This document shows, piece by piece, positions 23,697-35,260 of a stretch of DNA of 64,000 nucleotides. Where the stretch lies: assembly GCA_036927565.1 (NCBI GenBank), contig JAYESD010000005.1, positions 88,824,301 to 88,888,300 on the forward strand, given 5' to 3'. Position numbers and translations under genes: made by a program. Origin of the DNA: Tuctoria greenei. Lineage: Eukaryota > Streptophyta > Magnoliopsida > Poales > Poaceae. Within the stretch, counting starts at the first letter, position 1. The number at the start of each line of letters is the position of its first letter. The notes beneath the pieces are model-generated. The model was not told where the DNA came from. It made no database searches and saw nothing but the letters and a program-made list of their open reading frames with translations.

Positions 23697-26107
23697 TCAT
23701 TTCACATCTGGGCCCGGAGGGATGGGCTCAGACGGCTTGTCTTGCTTCTTCTTCCGCCATTCCTTCTTTGGCGGCTTGGTGGACATGGGCCTTCGGGGAG
23801 GTCCAGATGATTCCGTCGCCTTTGGATACCGGCGTGGTCGAAACGACTGATTCTCCTCGTAGATTAATCTTCTCATGAATGCAATGAGTGAGTCCACCTT
23901 TAGCGGTGTGACTTTGACCTCTCTGATGTGTTTATCATTCGACACACACTTGATTTGAATCATGGAGCATTGTTCTGATTTTGGCCGAAAGTTAAACTTT
24001 CCTCCTTGCCATTGATGTGGAAGTGGATTTCTCCAACTCCCACATCTATGCGAGCTTTTGCAGTGCTTAGGAATGGACACCCAAGAATGAGTGGTGTATC
24101 CTTCTCGGTGTCCATGTCTAGCACCACAAAATCCACGAGTATGAAGCAGTTCTGGATCTTCACCGGGACGCCTTCAGCAATACCTGCTGAATAACGGACT
24201 GAAGAGTTAGCCAGTTGTACCTGCATTGGTGTTGGAGTCAGCTCTGTGAAGTTCAGCTGGTCGAACACGACCTTGGGCATCACACTGACACTTGCTCCCA
24301 AATCACAAAGTGCCTTGTCAAAGTGGTGAGCCCCAATTGAGTATGAAATGGTAGGAAATTCGGGGTCATTCTTCTTTTCAGGAAGCCTATTGAGGATGGA
24401 TGCACTGCAGTCTTCCGTGAGCTTGACGACCTCAGTGGTGGCCAATGGCCGTTTGTTGTTCAATATGTCCTTGAGATAGCGAGCATAAGTGGGTACTAGC
24501 ATCGCATCAATCAAGGGCACATTGATGTGGATCTTTTGGATGATCTCAACAAAACGGTTCAATTGCTAATCCACTGTTGGCTTCCTTTGTCTGTGAGGGA
24601 ATGGCAATAAGTTGGTGTCTTCAAAGTGTTTGGCCATTCTCTCACCAAGTAATTCACTTGGGACATCCTCCTTCTCAGGCACAGTTGTCCTCTTTTCTTG
24701 TGTGGGATATGGTGGGTCACGAGTGGTCTTTCCTCCTCTTGTAACCACTGCACTGACATTCTCCACTGGGGCTTCTGGCTGCCCCAAAATTTTGTTGTTT
24801 TCTAATGGAGGGACAACTGCAGCAAGTTGTGCCAACTGAGTCTCCGACATCTTGTTGAAGCTCAGTTGATTCTTTAATGCTGAGGACAGTCCTTCAATCT
24901 TTGAATTGATATTCTTTAGGGTCTTGTCATTAGCTGACAGCTTCTTGGATAGGGCCTCATTGATCTTGAGCTGGCTAATGGCAAGTTCTCTCAAGTTGGG
25001 CTGATTTCTAGGATTGCCATTGTTGTTATACCCTCCTTGAAAGAATGGGTGTTGTTGACCCCACCCTTGACCCCCTGGACGATAGCCATTGTTGTTGTTG
25101 AAATTTCCGTTGTTGGTGAGGTATAAGGCATCCTCACGAGTTTCTGGGCAATCATTACCCATATGACCCGTGTTGCCACAGACTTCGCACGTGATGTGAG
25201 AGTCTAGGGCATAGGCATTGCCAGACACTTCACCACTGGCTTGTCCATCAATTTTCTTCATTAGGAGGTCCAATTTTGCAGCGATCATGTCCACCTCCTT
25301 CCAGGTGTGCATGCCTCACTGTCGGGTATGGAGACGCTCATCGTTCTATCCCATGTTGGACACCATCTTCTCAATAAGATCTTTAGTTTTTGGCACCGTC
25401 AATGAGAAGAAGGCTCCTCCAGCAGCAGCATCCAAATGGTCACGAGTTGATGGGATCAGCCCCTTATAAGAATTCTGAATAAGGAGCCAATCATCCATCC
25501 CATGGTGGGGACAGGCTAGGATGTACTCCTGAAGCCTTTCCCATGCCTCGGGAATAGATTCATTGGGCTCTTGCTCAAAGGTGGAAATCCTTCCACGTAG
25601 GGCATTGGTTTTGCCCAACGGGAAGAATTTGGCAAGGAATGCCGTAGAACACTTCTCCCAAGTGTCTACAGCACTTCGGTTCACGTAGAACCACTTTTTC
25701 GCTCTCCCATGGAGAGAGAACGGGAACAGTCTCAGACGGACCGCATCCAAAGACACGTCCTTGATTTTAAAAGTGCTGCAGATCTCGAGGAATTTTTATA
25801 GGTGAGCACTTGCATCCTCGTTAGCCTTCCCACAGAATGGTTTGACGTGTACCATAGTGATAAGGCCAGTTTTGATCTCGAAGTTCAAATCTCCCGTGTT
25901 AACAGGGGGCCCAATAGGCACATTGTTAGCAGATGGAGCTGAGAACTCACGAAGGGTCTTCTGAGCCATTGGCATTTGGATTGTTAGTGCAAAAATGTTG
26001 GCTTGCTTTGTCGCTTGAATCTTCTGAGGAGTAACGACACGGGGTCGATCTCTCAGAAGATACTCGGGATCTTCAACAAAGTTTTTCAGCAAGCAGAAAC
26101 CAGACAT
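23697..26107 (-). pseudogene. gag-pro: Athila-like gag-protease polyprotein of C, no RT or integrase
   Basis: A single frame from ATG 26107 to about 23960 (716 codons) is broken only by four stops (near 25796, 25346, 25328 and 24564). A 1-base shift near 23985 then moves the reading to a tail ending at 23697. Gag contains LFPFSLHGRAKKWFYV and a zinc knuckle CEVCGNTGHMGNDC near 25145-25165, then an Asn/Gly-rich part. Protease has the Athila-type active site CDLGASVSVMP near 24290 and LILGCPFL near 24090. The tail is basic and Pro-rich (KPPKKEWRKKKQ). Fragment G (about 49280-49910) has the same tail with a stop at the matching place, so the absence of RT is a family trait. The product would form particles and depend on a partner element. 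Confidence 0.88.
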
Positions 26108-26221
26108 ACACTACCCTGTAATCACATTTAAAATAGATGTGAAAAAAAAATTGTTATCCTACTAAAATCCTACCCAGCGTTCTATACTATTCACTCAATC
26201 ATGTTATATATCTATTTTCCT

Positions 26222-26239
26222 TCCCCAGCAATGGCGCCA
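26222..26239 (-). other. Primer binding site of C (Asp-type)
   Basis: The minus strand reads TGGCGCCATTGCTGGGGA, 8 bp inside the 5' LTR end. It matches the tRNA-Asp type site typical of Athila elements (TGGCGCCGTTGCCGGGGA) at 16 of 18 positions. Confidence 0.87.
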
Positions 26240-26247
26240 GAAATGCA

Positions 26248-27919
26248 TGTTGACGTCTCCTAAGATATACTAACAAATCATCCATGTCAATAGTACCAGA
26301 AATGCTTGTTGGTATTACTTACGCACCATTAACTAAACATCTCCAACTGATGTGTCAGAGATGCTTGTTAATGGTTCTAATGGATCACAGAGTGAATTCC
26401 ACAAGAGAACGGAGGTATCATTGTAGCATTTCCCCTTAAGAGTATTCCCAAGGGTGTCATTTATTTGATCCCAAAGGAAGGCGGGGTAGAGATATAACAA
26501 TCATCAAGTGGAAAGGGTGGAAAGGTCTAGGTAAGAATCTAGTAAGGATGGATAAAATAATAGTGGAGGTAGTGTGACACACACAAAAGCTTTCAAGTCT
26601 AAGGGGGATAAGAGGATCCTAGAGGTTAGTTAAGGTTGAGAGTTATGGAGGTACTCCTACTATGCTCTATTATACATATACATAGTCTAAACTAATTATC
26701 CATAAGCTAGATCAATAGTGAATACTTATGCTATGTGGTTCAACACATCGGGCACGGGCTTACCCCTAGCAATACTAGGGCGACTCCCGCCAAGAGCCTG
26801 TGGCATAGCCGAACGTGGAGGATTACAAAGGACAGATAGGGCTGTCACCACCTACTGCCTACCTCTTCAATCCGTGGGTCTACGAGACATCCAATGCTAC
26901 TTAGCTATCCTAGCACCATGGTAGCATATTAAGTAATTACCTTAAGATCCTAGGCACAATCCATCCTAAGGCAATGAATTGAATCATCATTGAACCAATG
27001 CTAATACACAACATAATTATCCACACTAACCTAGTTATGTTATAATTAACAAGACTATAGTGGGGGTCTATAGGTTCTATGATAATGAGACATGTTCATG
27101 ATGGAATAGTCATAGAAGCTATACCTTCCACATACATGGACTCCACAATCAAACAAGAAATGCTTTGCCCAAGTATATGTATAAGTAGAGACTACAGATA
27201 CTATCTTTATTATGCATAAAGTCATAATTACAAGAAAGAATACATGAGCCATACCTTTCTCAATGTAGGATTGGGAAGAGAGAGACTCCTTACTCCTTTT
27301 CCAATTTGGACTTGGGACTAGAGACTCTCCTCTCTACAACCTAACTCCTCTAAGACTATGGATGATAGTGTATACAATAGAGATGAAGCTCAACTGGTGT
27401 GTGTTGAAGTGAGGGGTAGGGGGTCCTATTTATACTAGTGTTGAGGTTGGTTCCCGCCACCAAAAGTGCACGAATCAGTCACCATTGACTCCAGGAAGCC
27501 GGGAGGAGCCAACACGTGGAGGCTGATCGAGTTTGGTGGAGAGAACAGGTCGGCCGACCCCTTGGTTCGGCCGACCTGGTCATTGCACCAATTCTCGTGT
27601 GCTTTCTACAGGTGGCTGCCAGGTGGGTCCCATTGATGTATATGTGTGATACACCATTGGATCTCCTCGGATACTTCTGTTTGTGGGCCATTTGATCTAT
27701 GGGATGACACGTGTCGACGCCTGATTCGTTGGGATGATATTTATAGGATTGGTCCCTCCACATTTCCTCATTTCCTACATAAAATGCTGCATACACATAT
27801 TTCTCCAAGTCCAAGTAGAATTGGGTTAGATAGAAAGGTGATGTGTGCAAGAAATGACAAATCCTCCACATGATTGAGTTAAATTGACGAATGAAATTGG
27901 TATATAACAGCCGTCAACA
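26248..27919 (-). repeat. 5' LTR of Athila-like element C
   Basis: 1672 bp. On the minus strand it starts TGTTGACGG (27919) and ends CGTCAACA (26248), a perfect 8-bp terminal inverted repeat TGTTGACG/CGTCAACA. It has an extra segment of about 50 bp at 27088-27139 that the 3' LTR lacks. Confidence 0.94.
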
Positions 27920-27924
27920 CTAAC

Positions 27925-28680
27925 TCCTTAGAAGGCATCCTATATGACCTCTTAGCTATAGGTGCAGTTCCAATTAATAAATCAATGACGAACTCGATGT
28001 AACGATCAGATGGCATACCTGACAACTCGTCCGGAAACACATCTGAAAACTCGCACACCACTAGAATTTGTGCTAATGTTGCACCGTCTTTTTTATTCAG
28101 CACTACCTTCTCTGTTGTGGATTGAGATGCTTCAAACTCTATGTTGACCCCCTAATCATTTGTCATTTGCACCGTCTTTGTGGTACACTAAATTACGCCA
28201 TGGTACTTTCGTAACTAATCCATTCCAACTACTATGTCCAGTCCTTGTGAATCCAAAACAATGAGGTTTGCAAGAAAGTCTACCCACCTTATTTTAAGGC
28301 TTACTTTTGGACATATTATATTTGTTCTCATCTCCCCTCTAGCAAACAAGGTATACTTCATGTGATATATAAGCAAACTATACTTGGCTACATACTTTGA
28401 TGATATGAATGAATGCGATGCTCCAGAATCAAATAATATAGTTGTTGGGTTAGAGTTTGCGAGAAACATACCAATCACAGCATCCTCAGCTTGTTGAGCC
28501 TCCCCGTAGTGACATCGTTCACCTTGCCACGAACAAAATTCTGCGGTCCACGGTTGCCTTGTGGTGCTCCCCCATTCGGCCTTGGGTTCTATCTTGGAGC
28601 ATTGTTCACTTGACCACAGCCTGACTTCGGGCACTGAGATGCAAAGTGTCCTACTTCACACAAGTATAGCATGACTTTGC
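27925..28680 (-). pseudogene. Del/Tekay-like gag end, protease and RT start
   Basis: In minus order: a zinc knuckle (LCEVGHFASQCPKSGC, first Cys lost, near 28640), protease with ILFDSGASHSFISSKYVAKY near 28400-28440, then the RT start EFSDVFPDELSGMPSDR and KRSYRMPSKELV just before the C insertion. Reading continues at 18472. The gag N-terminus is missing because an oppositely oriented Del-type LTR begins at 28732. Confidence 0.86.
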
Positions 28681-30236
28681 TACAACAGAATAGTTAGGTG
28701 ATTCTGATGATTAGCAGGGAAATTGGCGCGATGTAACACCCTCATTTTTATGCATAATACATTGCATACATCCCAACACATGTTTAACATTAATTGGTAT
28801 AAAATGGAAAAATATTAAAATGAATTTAGGTCAAAACAGGAAATTAAATCTGCCAGGCAACGGACTTGTCCGGCCCACAAACCCGGACTAGTCCGGTAAT
28901 TCCCTTCTGGTCCAGAAAATTCAGTTTCTTCAGGACTACGGACTTGTCTGACACATTGCACGGACTAGTCCGATTTAGCTCCTGATATTCCTCGAACTGG
29001 TCTGGCAAATTAACCGGATTTGTCCGATTTTGCTTCTAGACCACAACGGACTTGTTCGGCCGCCCATGCGGACTAGTCCGGCCTACTGAACTCAATTTGG
29101 ATTCTTTTATTCTCCACGATTTGTTTTTGGGTAATTGCCTAATTTGGGCCCAAGGACTTCGTGCCCGACCCCAAGGAGCCCAATTGGAACCCACCTCGGC
29201 CCCTACTCGTCCCCCATCGACTTCTACTTGGAATTCACCCCAAACCCTAACTCCCCACCTCTATATATACAACCCAATACCCCACACCTCCCCACCACAA
29301 ATTGAAAACCCTTGTTGCCACCTTTGCTTTGTTGCGGACATCAAGAGGAGAGCCAAGAGCAAGGAGAAGGAGGAGAACTCAAAGGAGGATCAATCAAGAC
29401 AAACATTCATTGAACATTGTTGTTCTTCATTCAAGTTCTTCATAGACTCAACTCCATCAAGCCCTAATTGCCAAGGTCCAAAGTCCCACGTCAAAAATTT
29501 GATCTTTGGATCTCTAAACACGTGGTATACCCTCTACATTCAAGTTTTCATGCAACTTCAACCCCAATTCTTGCAGATCAAGAAAACCCTAAAATCCTGT
29601 TCTGTCCAGGGTGGACTAGTCCGGCCCCTGAACACGGACTAGTCCAGCCTCTGAACCTGAACTGTGTTGAATTAGTTTCAAATTGACACGAATCAATTCC
29701 AAACTTGTTCAAACTTGTTGGAAACTATTGTAACTAGTTAGTAAACATTAATAGCAACTCATTAACAAGTTTTACCTCATAATTGCATTAATCATGCATA
29801 TCATGGCATATTGAGTACCAAATGAGCATAGTTTGATTGAATTGTGTGTTTTGCATGTTTGTTGCTCGGAATATGAGTTGTCGTAGAGAGTGCTTTCGAG
29901 GACCTGCAGAACCAGTGTTTCAAAATCTTTGATCCAAATCAAGACCAAGAGCAAGGCAACTGTCCTTGATCATATTGATCCTGTTTTAAATGTTTTGTTT
30001 GCAAAATTGCATGCTTGTGTCAAAATTGATGGGAAAATCCAATTGTAGAAATTCACTAGTTTTGTATGACCACCCTTGTTGCTTGAACACTATGTAGAGA
30101 GTCGGGAAGCGTATTTTACATTTTTGCATTGCTATACTCAATTGGGTTGGAAATCCACTACAATTTCTTAATTATAAACTAATGAACATATGAATGATGA
30201 GGATTGGTAATAATGACCCTGTAGCAACATGGTGCC

Positions 30237-31078
30237 AGTCGGTACCCTGCGTACCGGGTACCCCATGATACTGCAAGAAGTGGAAGGGAGTTCCACCTGT
30301 CAAAGTTGAAGACCTCCATAGGCCCCACGTGTCACCCAGCACTGGGCCCGCCTCCTTCATATGGGTAGCTCCAGCACTACCACGTGTAAATAAGACCGGA
30401 GCTAAACTCCCTGCATAGGGGAGCTGTGTGCTTGACACGTGTACAGTGACCCCGGACCTAACCCCTAGTAGAGGGAAGCTCCAGTGCCACCATGTGTGTA
30501 TGGGCTCCGGACCTACCTCCCTGCAAGAGGAAGCTCTGGATTTGCCACGTGTTGAGCCTCCGGACCTACGACACCAGCGGGGATACTAACGGATCTCCAA
30601 TGTCACAAACATTCAAAGGACAATGATTGCTACAGTTACAAGGCCTGATTATGTGTCATTAATACAATATTAATGGCACACGATCAGAAGACCCTTAATA
30701 CTGGTAACGCCACCATTAAGGCATGTTATCACTCTATTAGGGTGCTTAAACACACTTAATTGTGTATTAGGCAATAATAACCACTGGGGCCACATGTCGG
30801 GCCAAGCAACTCATGTAACAGCTATCCCTTGGTCTATAAAAAGGGATGTGCTGCACGGCACAGGACGACTAAGCTCATACGCACACAGGCACCAGTGAAT
30901 CCTCAATACAACAACACACACCCCGTGGAGTAGGGTATCACGCTCAGGCGGCCCGAACCACGTAAATCATCTATGTCATCATCTTGTCTAAGATCTTCGT
31001 GCGCCCAAACCGATATAAGAACCTCCACAGGCTACATTTCAGTAGTACCAGGGGAAGTGCCATTCGTACGCTTCAACT
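30237..31078 (+). repeat. 5' LTR of Tat element D
   Basis: 842 bp, starting AGTCGGTACCC (family start TGTCGG) and ending CTTCAACT (family end CGACA). TATA box CTATAAAAAGGG at 30834-30845. It matches the 3' LTR and the LTR of A. Confidence 0.93.
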
Positions 31079-31080
31079 TT

Positions 31081-31098
31081 TGGCGCGCCAGGTAGGGG
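31081..31098 (+). other. Primer binding site of D
   Basis: TGGCGCGCCAGGTAGGGG, two bases after the LTR, equivalent to 4213-4230 in A. The tRNA is not assigned. Confidence 0.82.
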
Positions 31099-31118
31099 GC
31101 ACCTGAGATCTCAAGATT

Positions 31119-32690
31119 GTGAAGTCTGCCACAGGATTGTCCAACAGCAACAACGCTGAGCAACCTGCGGAAGGGAATCCCTCCAACATTCAACAGCTAG
31201 CAGCTGCCGTTGTTCCTGCGGTTGTCATGCCACCACTACCACCAACTGTTTCAGCAAACAATGTTGGAATGCAAGATGGAGTACTCGCGTTGATCACGGT
31301 ATCGACGAACAACAATCCTGAGCATGCGCTTATTGCTGCGCGTACTCTGCTCCAACGTCCACCACCTCTTAGCGAACCCCAGGGTGCGATGGAGCAGTGG
31401 AGGGCTGATGTTGAACATCTTGTTGCAGCGGCAACCGATGGCATCAGCAATCAAGGTCCTGCTCCTTCGGGGCAAGCACCTTCACAGCGTCAGATCTTGT
31501 CAGGAAGACTTGGTCCCACGCTTCACAGCACAGGAGATGTGCCGTGTCCCAACAGGTGACTTCGCTGCCCTCCGGGGCACGTCACACCCACAATGCGTTG
31601 AGGCTCTTGATGCATGACCTGCAGTCAGAGCTCGACAACCGTTAGCGACAGCAGGACAGTCGTGTACACATCGAGCGTGCTCGCGAGAGGTGAGAAGCTT
31701 GGGACAACCCTACTCCTTTGGGAGTAGGAGGAGGCTGTTTCGCCCTGGCTATGCACCTACGCATGGTCAGATGGCTACAGAAGTTCTGGCCTCATTTTCC
31801 GGAGAAGTTCGACGGGACTGTCAACCCCGCCGAATTCCTTCAAATCTACTCCACCACTATCCTTGTGGTGGGGGGCAATGAGGCCGTGATGGCCAATTAT
31901 TTCCATGTGGCTCTGACCGGGACCACTTGATCTTGGTTCATGAGCCTCCCGCCTGACTCCATCAATAGTTGGGCAGAGCTCTACCAACAGTTCATCGCCA
32001 ACTTCAGAAGCTCCTACACCCGACCCGACACTGAACTGGACCTTTATGTTGTTCAGTAAAAATTGGGAGAGTCGTTGTTATCCTTTATCCAACGATTCTC
32101 TCAGGTACACAATACCATCCCTTCTATCTCAAACGCTTCTGTTATTATCGCATTCAGACAGGGCGTTCGGGACAAGAAAATGCTGGAGTAGCTGGCGACG
32201 AAAGAAGTCACCAGCGTCATGGAACTCTTTAGCCTGGCTGACAAATGTACCAGAGCTGTGGACAGCCGAGAAATGCACTCAAAACCAGCTCCCGAGGCCA
32301 ATAAGAAGTCCTCCAAGGCTGAAGCCACTACCTCTGGTAGTGGAAAGAAGAAGAAGAAGACCTACGGCAAGAAAAAGCCATCGGCCGGCGCACCTGCTAC
32401 TGCGGCTACTGCAGCTTCGGGTGGCCGGGGGCCACGCCTCGAAAAACAACCTCGACCTTCGTCAGAAGACGGCAGCAACTCCAAAATGTGGTGTCCGATC
32501 CACAAGACGGACAAGCACAGTCTGTAGGACTGCCAAGAGGTCCAGAACCTTGTCGAGCGCTACAACAAGCGCCGAGAAGAAGCTCCTTTCCGTCAGCGGG
32601 AAGGAAAGCAAAAAGTTGACGAAGCTACGGCTGAAATGGAGCTAGGCTTTTAGGATTCCAAGAAGGTTCTGAAGGCTGTGTATAACACGG
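31119..32690 (+). pseudogene. gag: Tat gag of D, start codon lost and multiple stops
   Basis: The codon aligned with the A start codon is ATT here (31116-31118), followed by the open frame VKSATGLSNSNNAEQP. The gag domain with KFDGTVNPAEFLQIY lies at about 31800-31980. The Lys-rich linker follows near 32340, and CPIHKTDKHSL near 32500 is the knuckle-like motif, stopped right after (TAG). Stops interrupt the frame at several points, including near 31648, 31690, 31928, 32057, 32188, 32525 and 32651; some are CAG-to-TAG relative to A. Confidence 0.86.
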
Positions 32691-33520
32691 TTGACGACGA
32701 TTCTAACGTCTCTGACCACGAGTGTCGGAAGACCATGAACACCATTTATGGTGGTTCTTGGGACATCACTTCTTGCCACATTCTCAAGACAATGCGGCGG
32801 GACATGGCTGCCGCAGCTCCAACCACCAGGGCGGAACCTCATCGGAAATGGATGGACACTCCCATCACCTTCGATGCTATGGACTGCCCTTGGAACATGA
32901 TTGGAGCTGGCCAATTGCCACTTATGGTATCTCCTACCATAAATAATGTCTAGCTCTACCATGTTTTGGTGGACGGAGGTCCAGGGCTGAACCTCCTGAG
33001 CTATGAAGCCTTCATCAAGCTCTAGCTCCGACCTTTGGACCATCATCCCTCACGCTCTTTCTCTGGGGTAGGTCCGGGGGCCATTAGCCCTCTCGGACCC
33101 ATTACACTCCTGGAGACCTTTAGAACTCGGGAGAAATACCGGATCGAGAAGCTGGTCTTGGACGTCGCACATATCATCTTACCCTTCAACGCCATCTTAG
33201 GTAGGTCTGCCTTGTACAGGTTCATGGGTACAATCCACTATGGCTACCTGGTGTTGAAGATGCCAACACCCTCCGGCGTTCTCCGCATCCATGGATACCG
33301 TACTACGGGAATCACCACGCTTGAAGAACTTGCAACAGCGCAAGAGGAGGTATCTGGTAAAGAGCAAGCTGCTCTACCGCTGAGCACTCATCATCGAGGC
33401 TCAACATCTGCACCACGTGTGCAGCCAAGCGGGGACAACGACATACCCGTCAAAGTCATCCAAATTGGTTCCGATGCTGCTCAGACCACCCGTATAACGA
33501 GAGGTCTGAACAACAAATAG
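32691..33520 (+). pseudogene. Tat protease segment of D
   Basis: It continues the gag frame. The active-site region reads VLVDGGPGLNLLSYEAF near 32965-33010 and the conserved ILGRSALYRF near 33200-33230. Two CAG/CAA-derived TAGs lie near 32952 and 33024. The open part 33035-33520 ends in TAG at 33518-33520, at exactly the same codon as in A (GLNNK then stop, then ELALITFLQANVD). Confidence 0.85.
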
Positions 33521-35230
33521 GAACTCGCGCTCATCACTTTCCTCCAGGCGAATGTTGACTTGTTTGCCTGGCAACCGTCACAAATGTCTGGCATCCCTAC
33601 GGAGGTGATTGAGCACAATCTGAAGATTTATCCCGACGCACGGCCTGTACACCAGAAGCCTCAGAAGCAATCAGTCGAGCGGCAAAACTTCATCCGACGA
33701 GAGATCAAGAAGCTGCTCGAAGTTGGTTTCATCTGAGAAGTTTTTCACCCAAAATGGCTGGCAAGCCCGGTCATTGTACCCAAGGCCGGCGGGAAGCTTC
33801 GTATGTGTATCGACTACACCACATTAAATAAGGCATGCCCAAAAGATCCATTTCCACTACCTAGAATAGATCAGATAGTGGACTCCACCTCCAGGTGTGA
33901 GCTATTGTGTTTCCTAGATGCATCCTCCAAATATCACAAAATCCAGATGTCTAGGGAAGATGAAGAGCATACCGCCTTCATTACAGTAGATGGATAGTAC
34001 TGTTATACTGCCATGCCCTTCGGTCTTAAAAATGCTACTTCAACCTTTGTGTGAACTATGTACAAAACTTTTGGAGAACTCATTAGGGACTTTGTATGTC
34101 GATGACATCATTGTGAAGATCAAGAACAAGGAGTCACTCCTTGACAACTTGCAAGCCGTCTTTGATAAGTTGCGCATCACGTGCACCAAGCTGAACCCAG
34201 ACAAGTGCCTCTTTGGGGTTAGCTCCGGGAAGCTCCTTGGTTTCTTGGTGACCCCCGAGGAATTGAGGCAAACCCTGTGAAGATCAAGGCAATAGAAGAT
34301 ATGTGGCCTCCAGCTCGCATCATGGACGTCCAAAAGCTAATTGGATGTCTAGCTGCGCTCAACAAGTTTATCTCGAGACTAGCAGAGCGAGCACTTCCCT
34401 TCTTCAAGCTATTGAGGAAGACCGGACCATTTCATTGGTCCAAATAAGCAGAAAAGGCATTCCAAGAGCTCAAGCAGCTCCTCACCACCCTACCAATCTT
34501 GGTAGCTCTGAACCCTGGTGAGCCTCTACTGCTTTATATTTCCGCAACTACAGAAGTTGTAAGCATGGTTCTAGTCGTAGAAAGACCGGAACCACCTCAA
34601 GTTTTGAGCCCAGACCCCTCCAGGAGGGTCCGGAGCTACCTAAAGGCGAGTCTAGGTCCCAGCTCCCAGGCATGGATCTTCAAGGCGGGGTGCTAGAAGA
34701 TCAACCTCTCTAATCTGAGGGAGTTCTTACGGCTATTCAAGAAGATTCGAACCCCTCAGGGAAGGTCCGGGTAGAACAAGAAGAAGTTTTGGGCCCCTCC
34801 GGGAGGGTCTGGGATGCTCAACAAGAAGGGTCGGACCCCTCTGTGAGGGTCCGGGTCGATGGAGAGGAAGCTTCGGGCCCCTCTGAGAGGGTCCGGACCG
34901 TCTAGCGCCCAATGTACTTCATCAGTGAAGTACTCCATGAAGCCAAGACTAGATATATTGAGGTGCATAAACTACTTTACACAGTTCTTATCGCCTCAAG
35001 GAAGCTTTGTCATTATTTCCAAGCCCACAAGATATCAGTGGTAACTTCTTATCCATTGCGTGCTATATTGCATAACCCTAATTCTACTGGGAACATCGCG
35101 AAATGGGCAGCAGAGCTGGCCGAGTTCGATCTTGAATTCGCGTCGAGACAAGCAATCAAGAGTCAGGCTTGTGATGACTTCATGACAGAGTGGACTCTCT
35201 CTCCATCAAACCCTGGGGGCCCCAGTGAGT
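33521..35230 (+). pseudogene. Tat reverse transcriptase and RNase H of D, broken
   Basis: RT motifs: CIDYTTLNKACPKDPFPLPR near 33805-33865, a decayed FLDASSKYHKIQM near 33915, and YVDDIIVKIKNKESLL near 34095-34145, reached through a frame change. RNase H starts PLLLYISATTEV near 34525, is interrupted by the palindrome-coded insertion (34600-34900), and resumes as MYFISEVLHEAKTRYIEVHK near 34912. Stops near 33736, 33998, 34053 and 34447 confirm a dead copy. Confidence 0.86.
34611..34897 (+). repeat. Palindrome array inside the RNase H region of D
   Basis: Copies lie at 34611-34632, 34748-34770, 34791-34813, 34832-34855 and 34874-34897, with the core GGACCCCTCCGGGAGGGTCC and its variants. The spacers differ from those of A in both sequence and length. 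A further perfect-looking copy lies after integrase at 37174-37198 (CCGGACCCCTCCGAGAGGG then TCCGG), outside any coding region. Confidence 0.88.
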
Positions 35231-35260
35231 AGGACTAGGAACCCAAGGTCCCAGTCTTCA

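Larger units (their letters stand above)
18478..27919 (-). mobile_element. Complete Athila-like two-gene non-autonomous retrotransposon C
   Basis: Its LTRs are 26248-27919 (5') and 18478-20086 (3'). CTAAC target duplications lie at 18473-18477 and 27920-27924, inside the Del RT gene. The interior (20087-26247) holds an Asp-type primer site, a gag-protease frame with a conserved basic tail, a TATA-containing block, a second ORF, and a 1.3-kb 3' region with polypurine tract. There is no RT, RNase H or integrase and no sign of an internal junction. The LTRs look the most alike in the window (about 95% or more by eye, plus one indel of about 50 bp), so this is probably the youngest insertion. Confidence 0.94.
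8321..28731 (-). mobile_element. Del/Tekay-like chromovirus, minus strand, 5' end missing, with two nested elements
   Basis: Once the nested elements K and C are removed, the minus strand reads: part of gag with a zinc knuckle (about 28650), protease (28215-28634), RT (27925-28103 continuing at 18472), RNase H, integrase, chromodomain (ending near 15757), purine tract (15714-15729) and a 3' LTR of about 2.87 kb. The chromodomain and the long LTR place it with Tekay/Del chromoviruses. Most of gag and the 5' LTR are missing: at 28732 a Del-type LTR starts in the opposite orientation. Confidence 0.88.

Noticed and set aside
29052..29642. 196-codon frame in the Del-type LTR
   Set aside because: It lies wholly in LTR sequence over the TATA region (29260) and is not maintained in the related LTRs.
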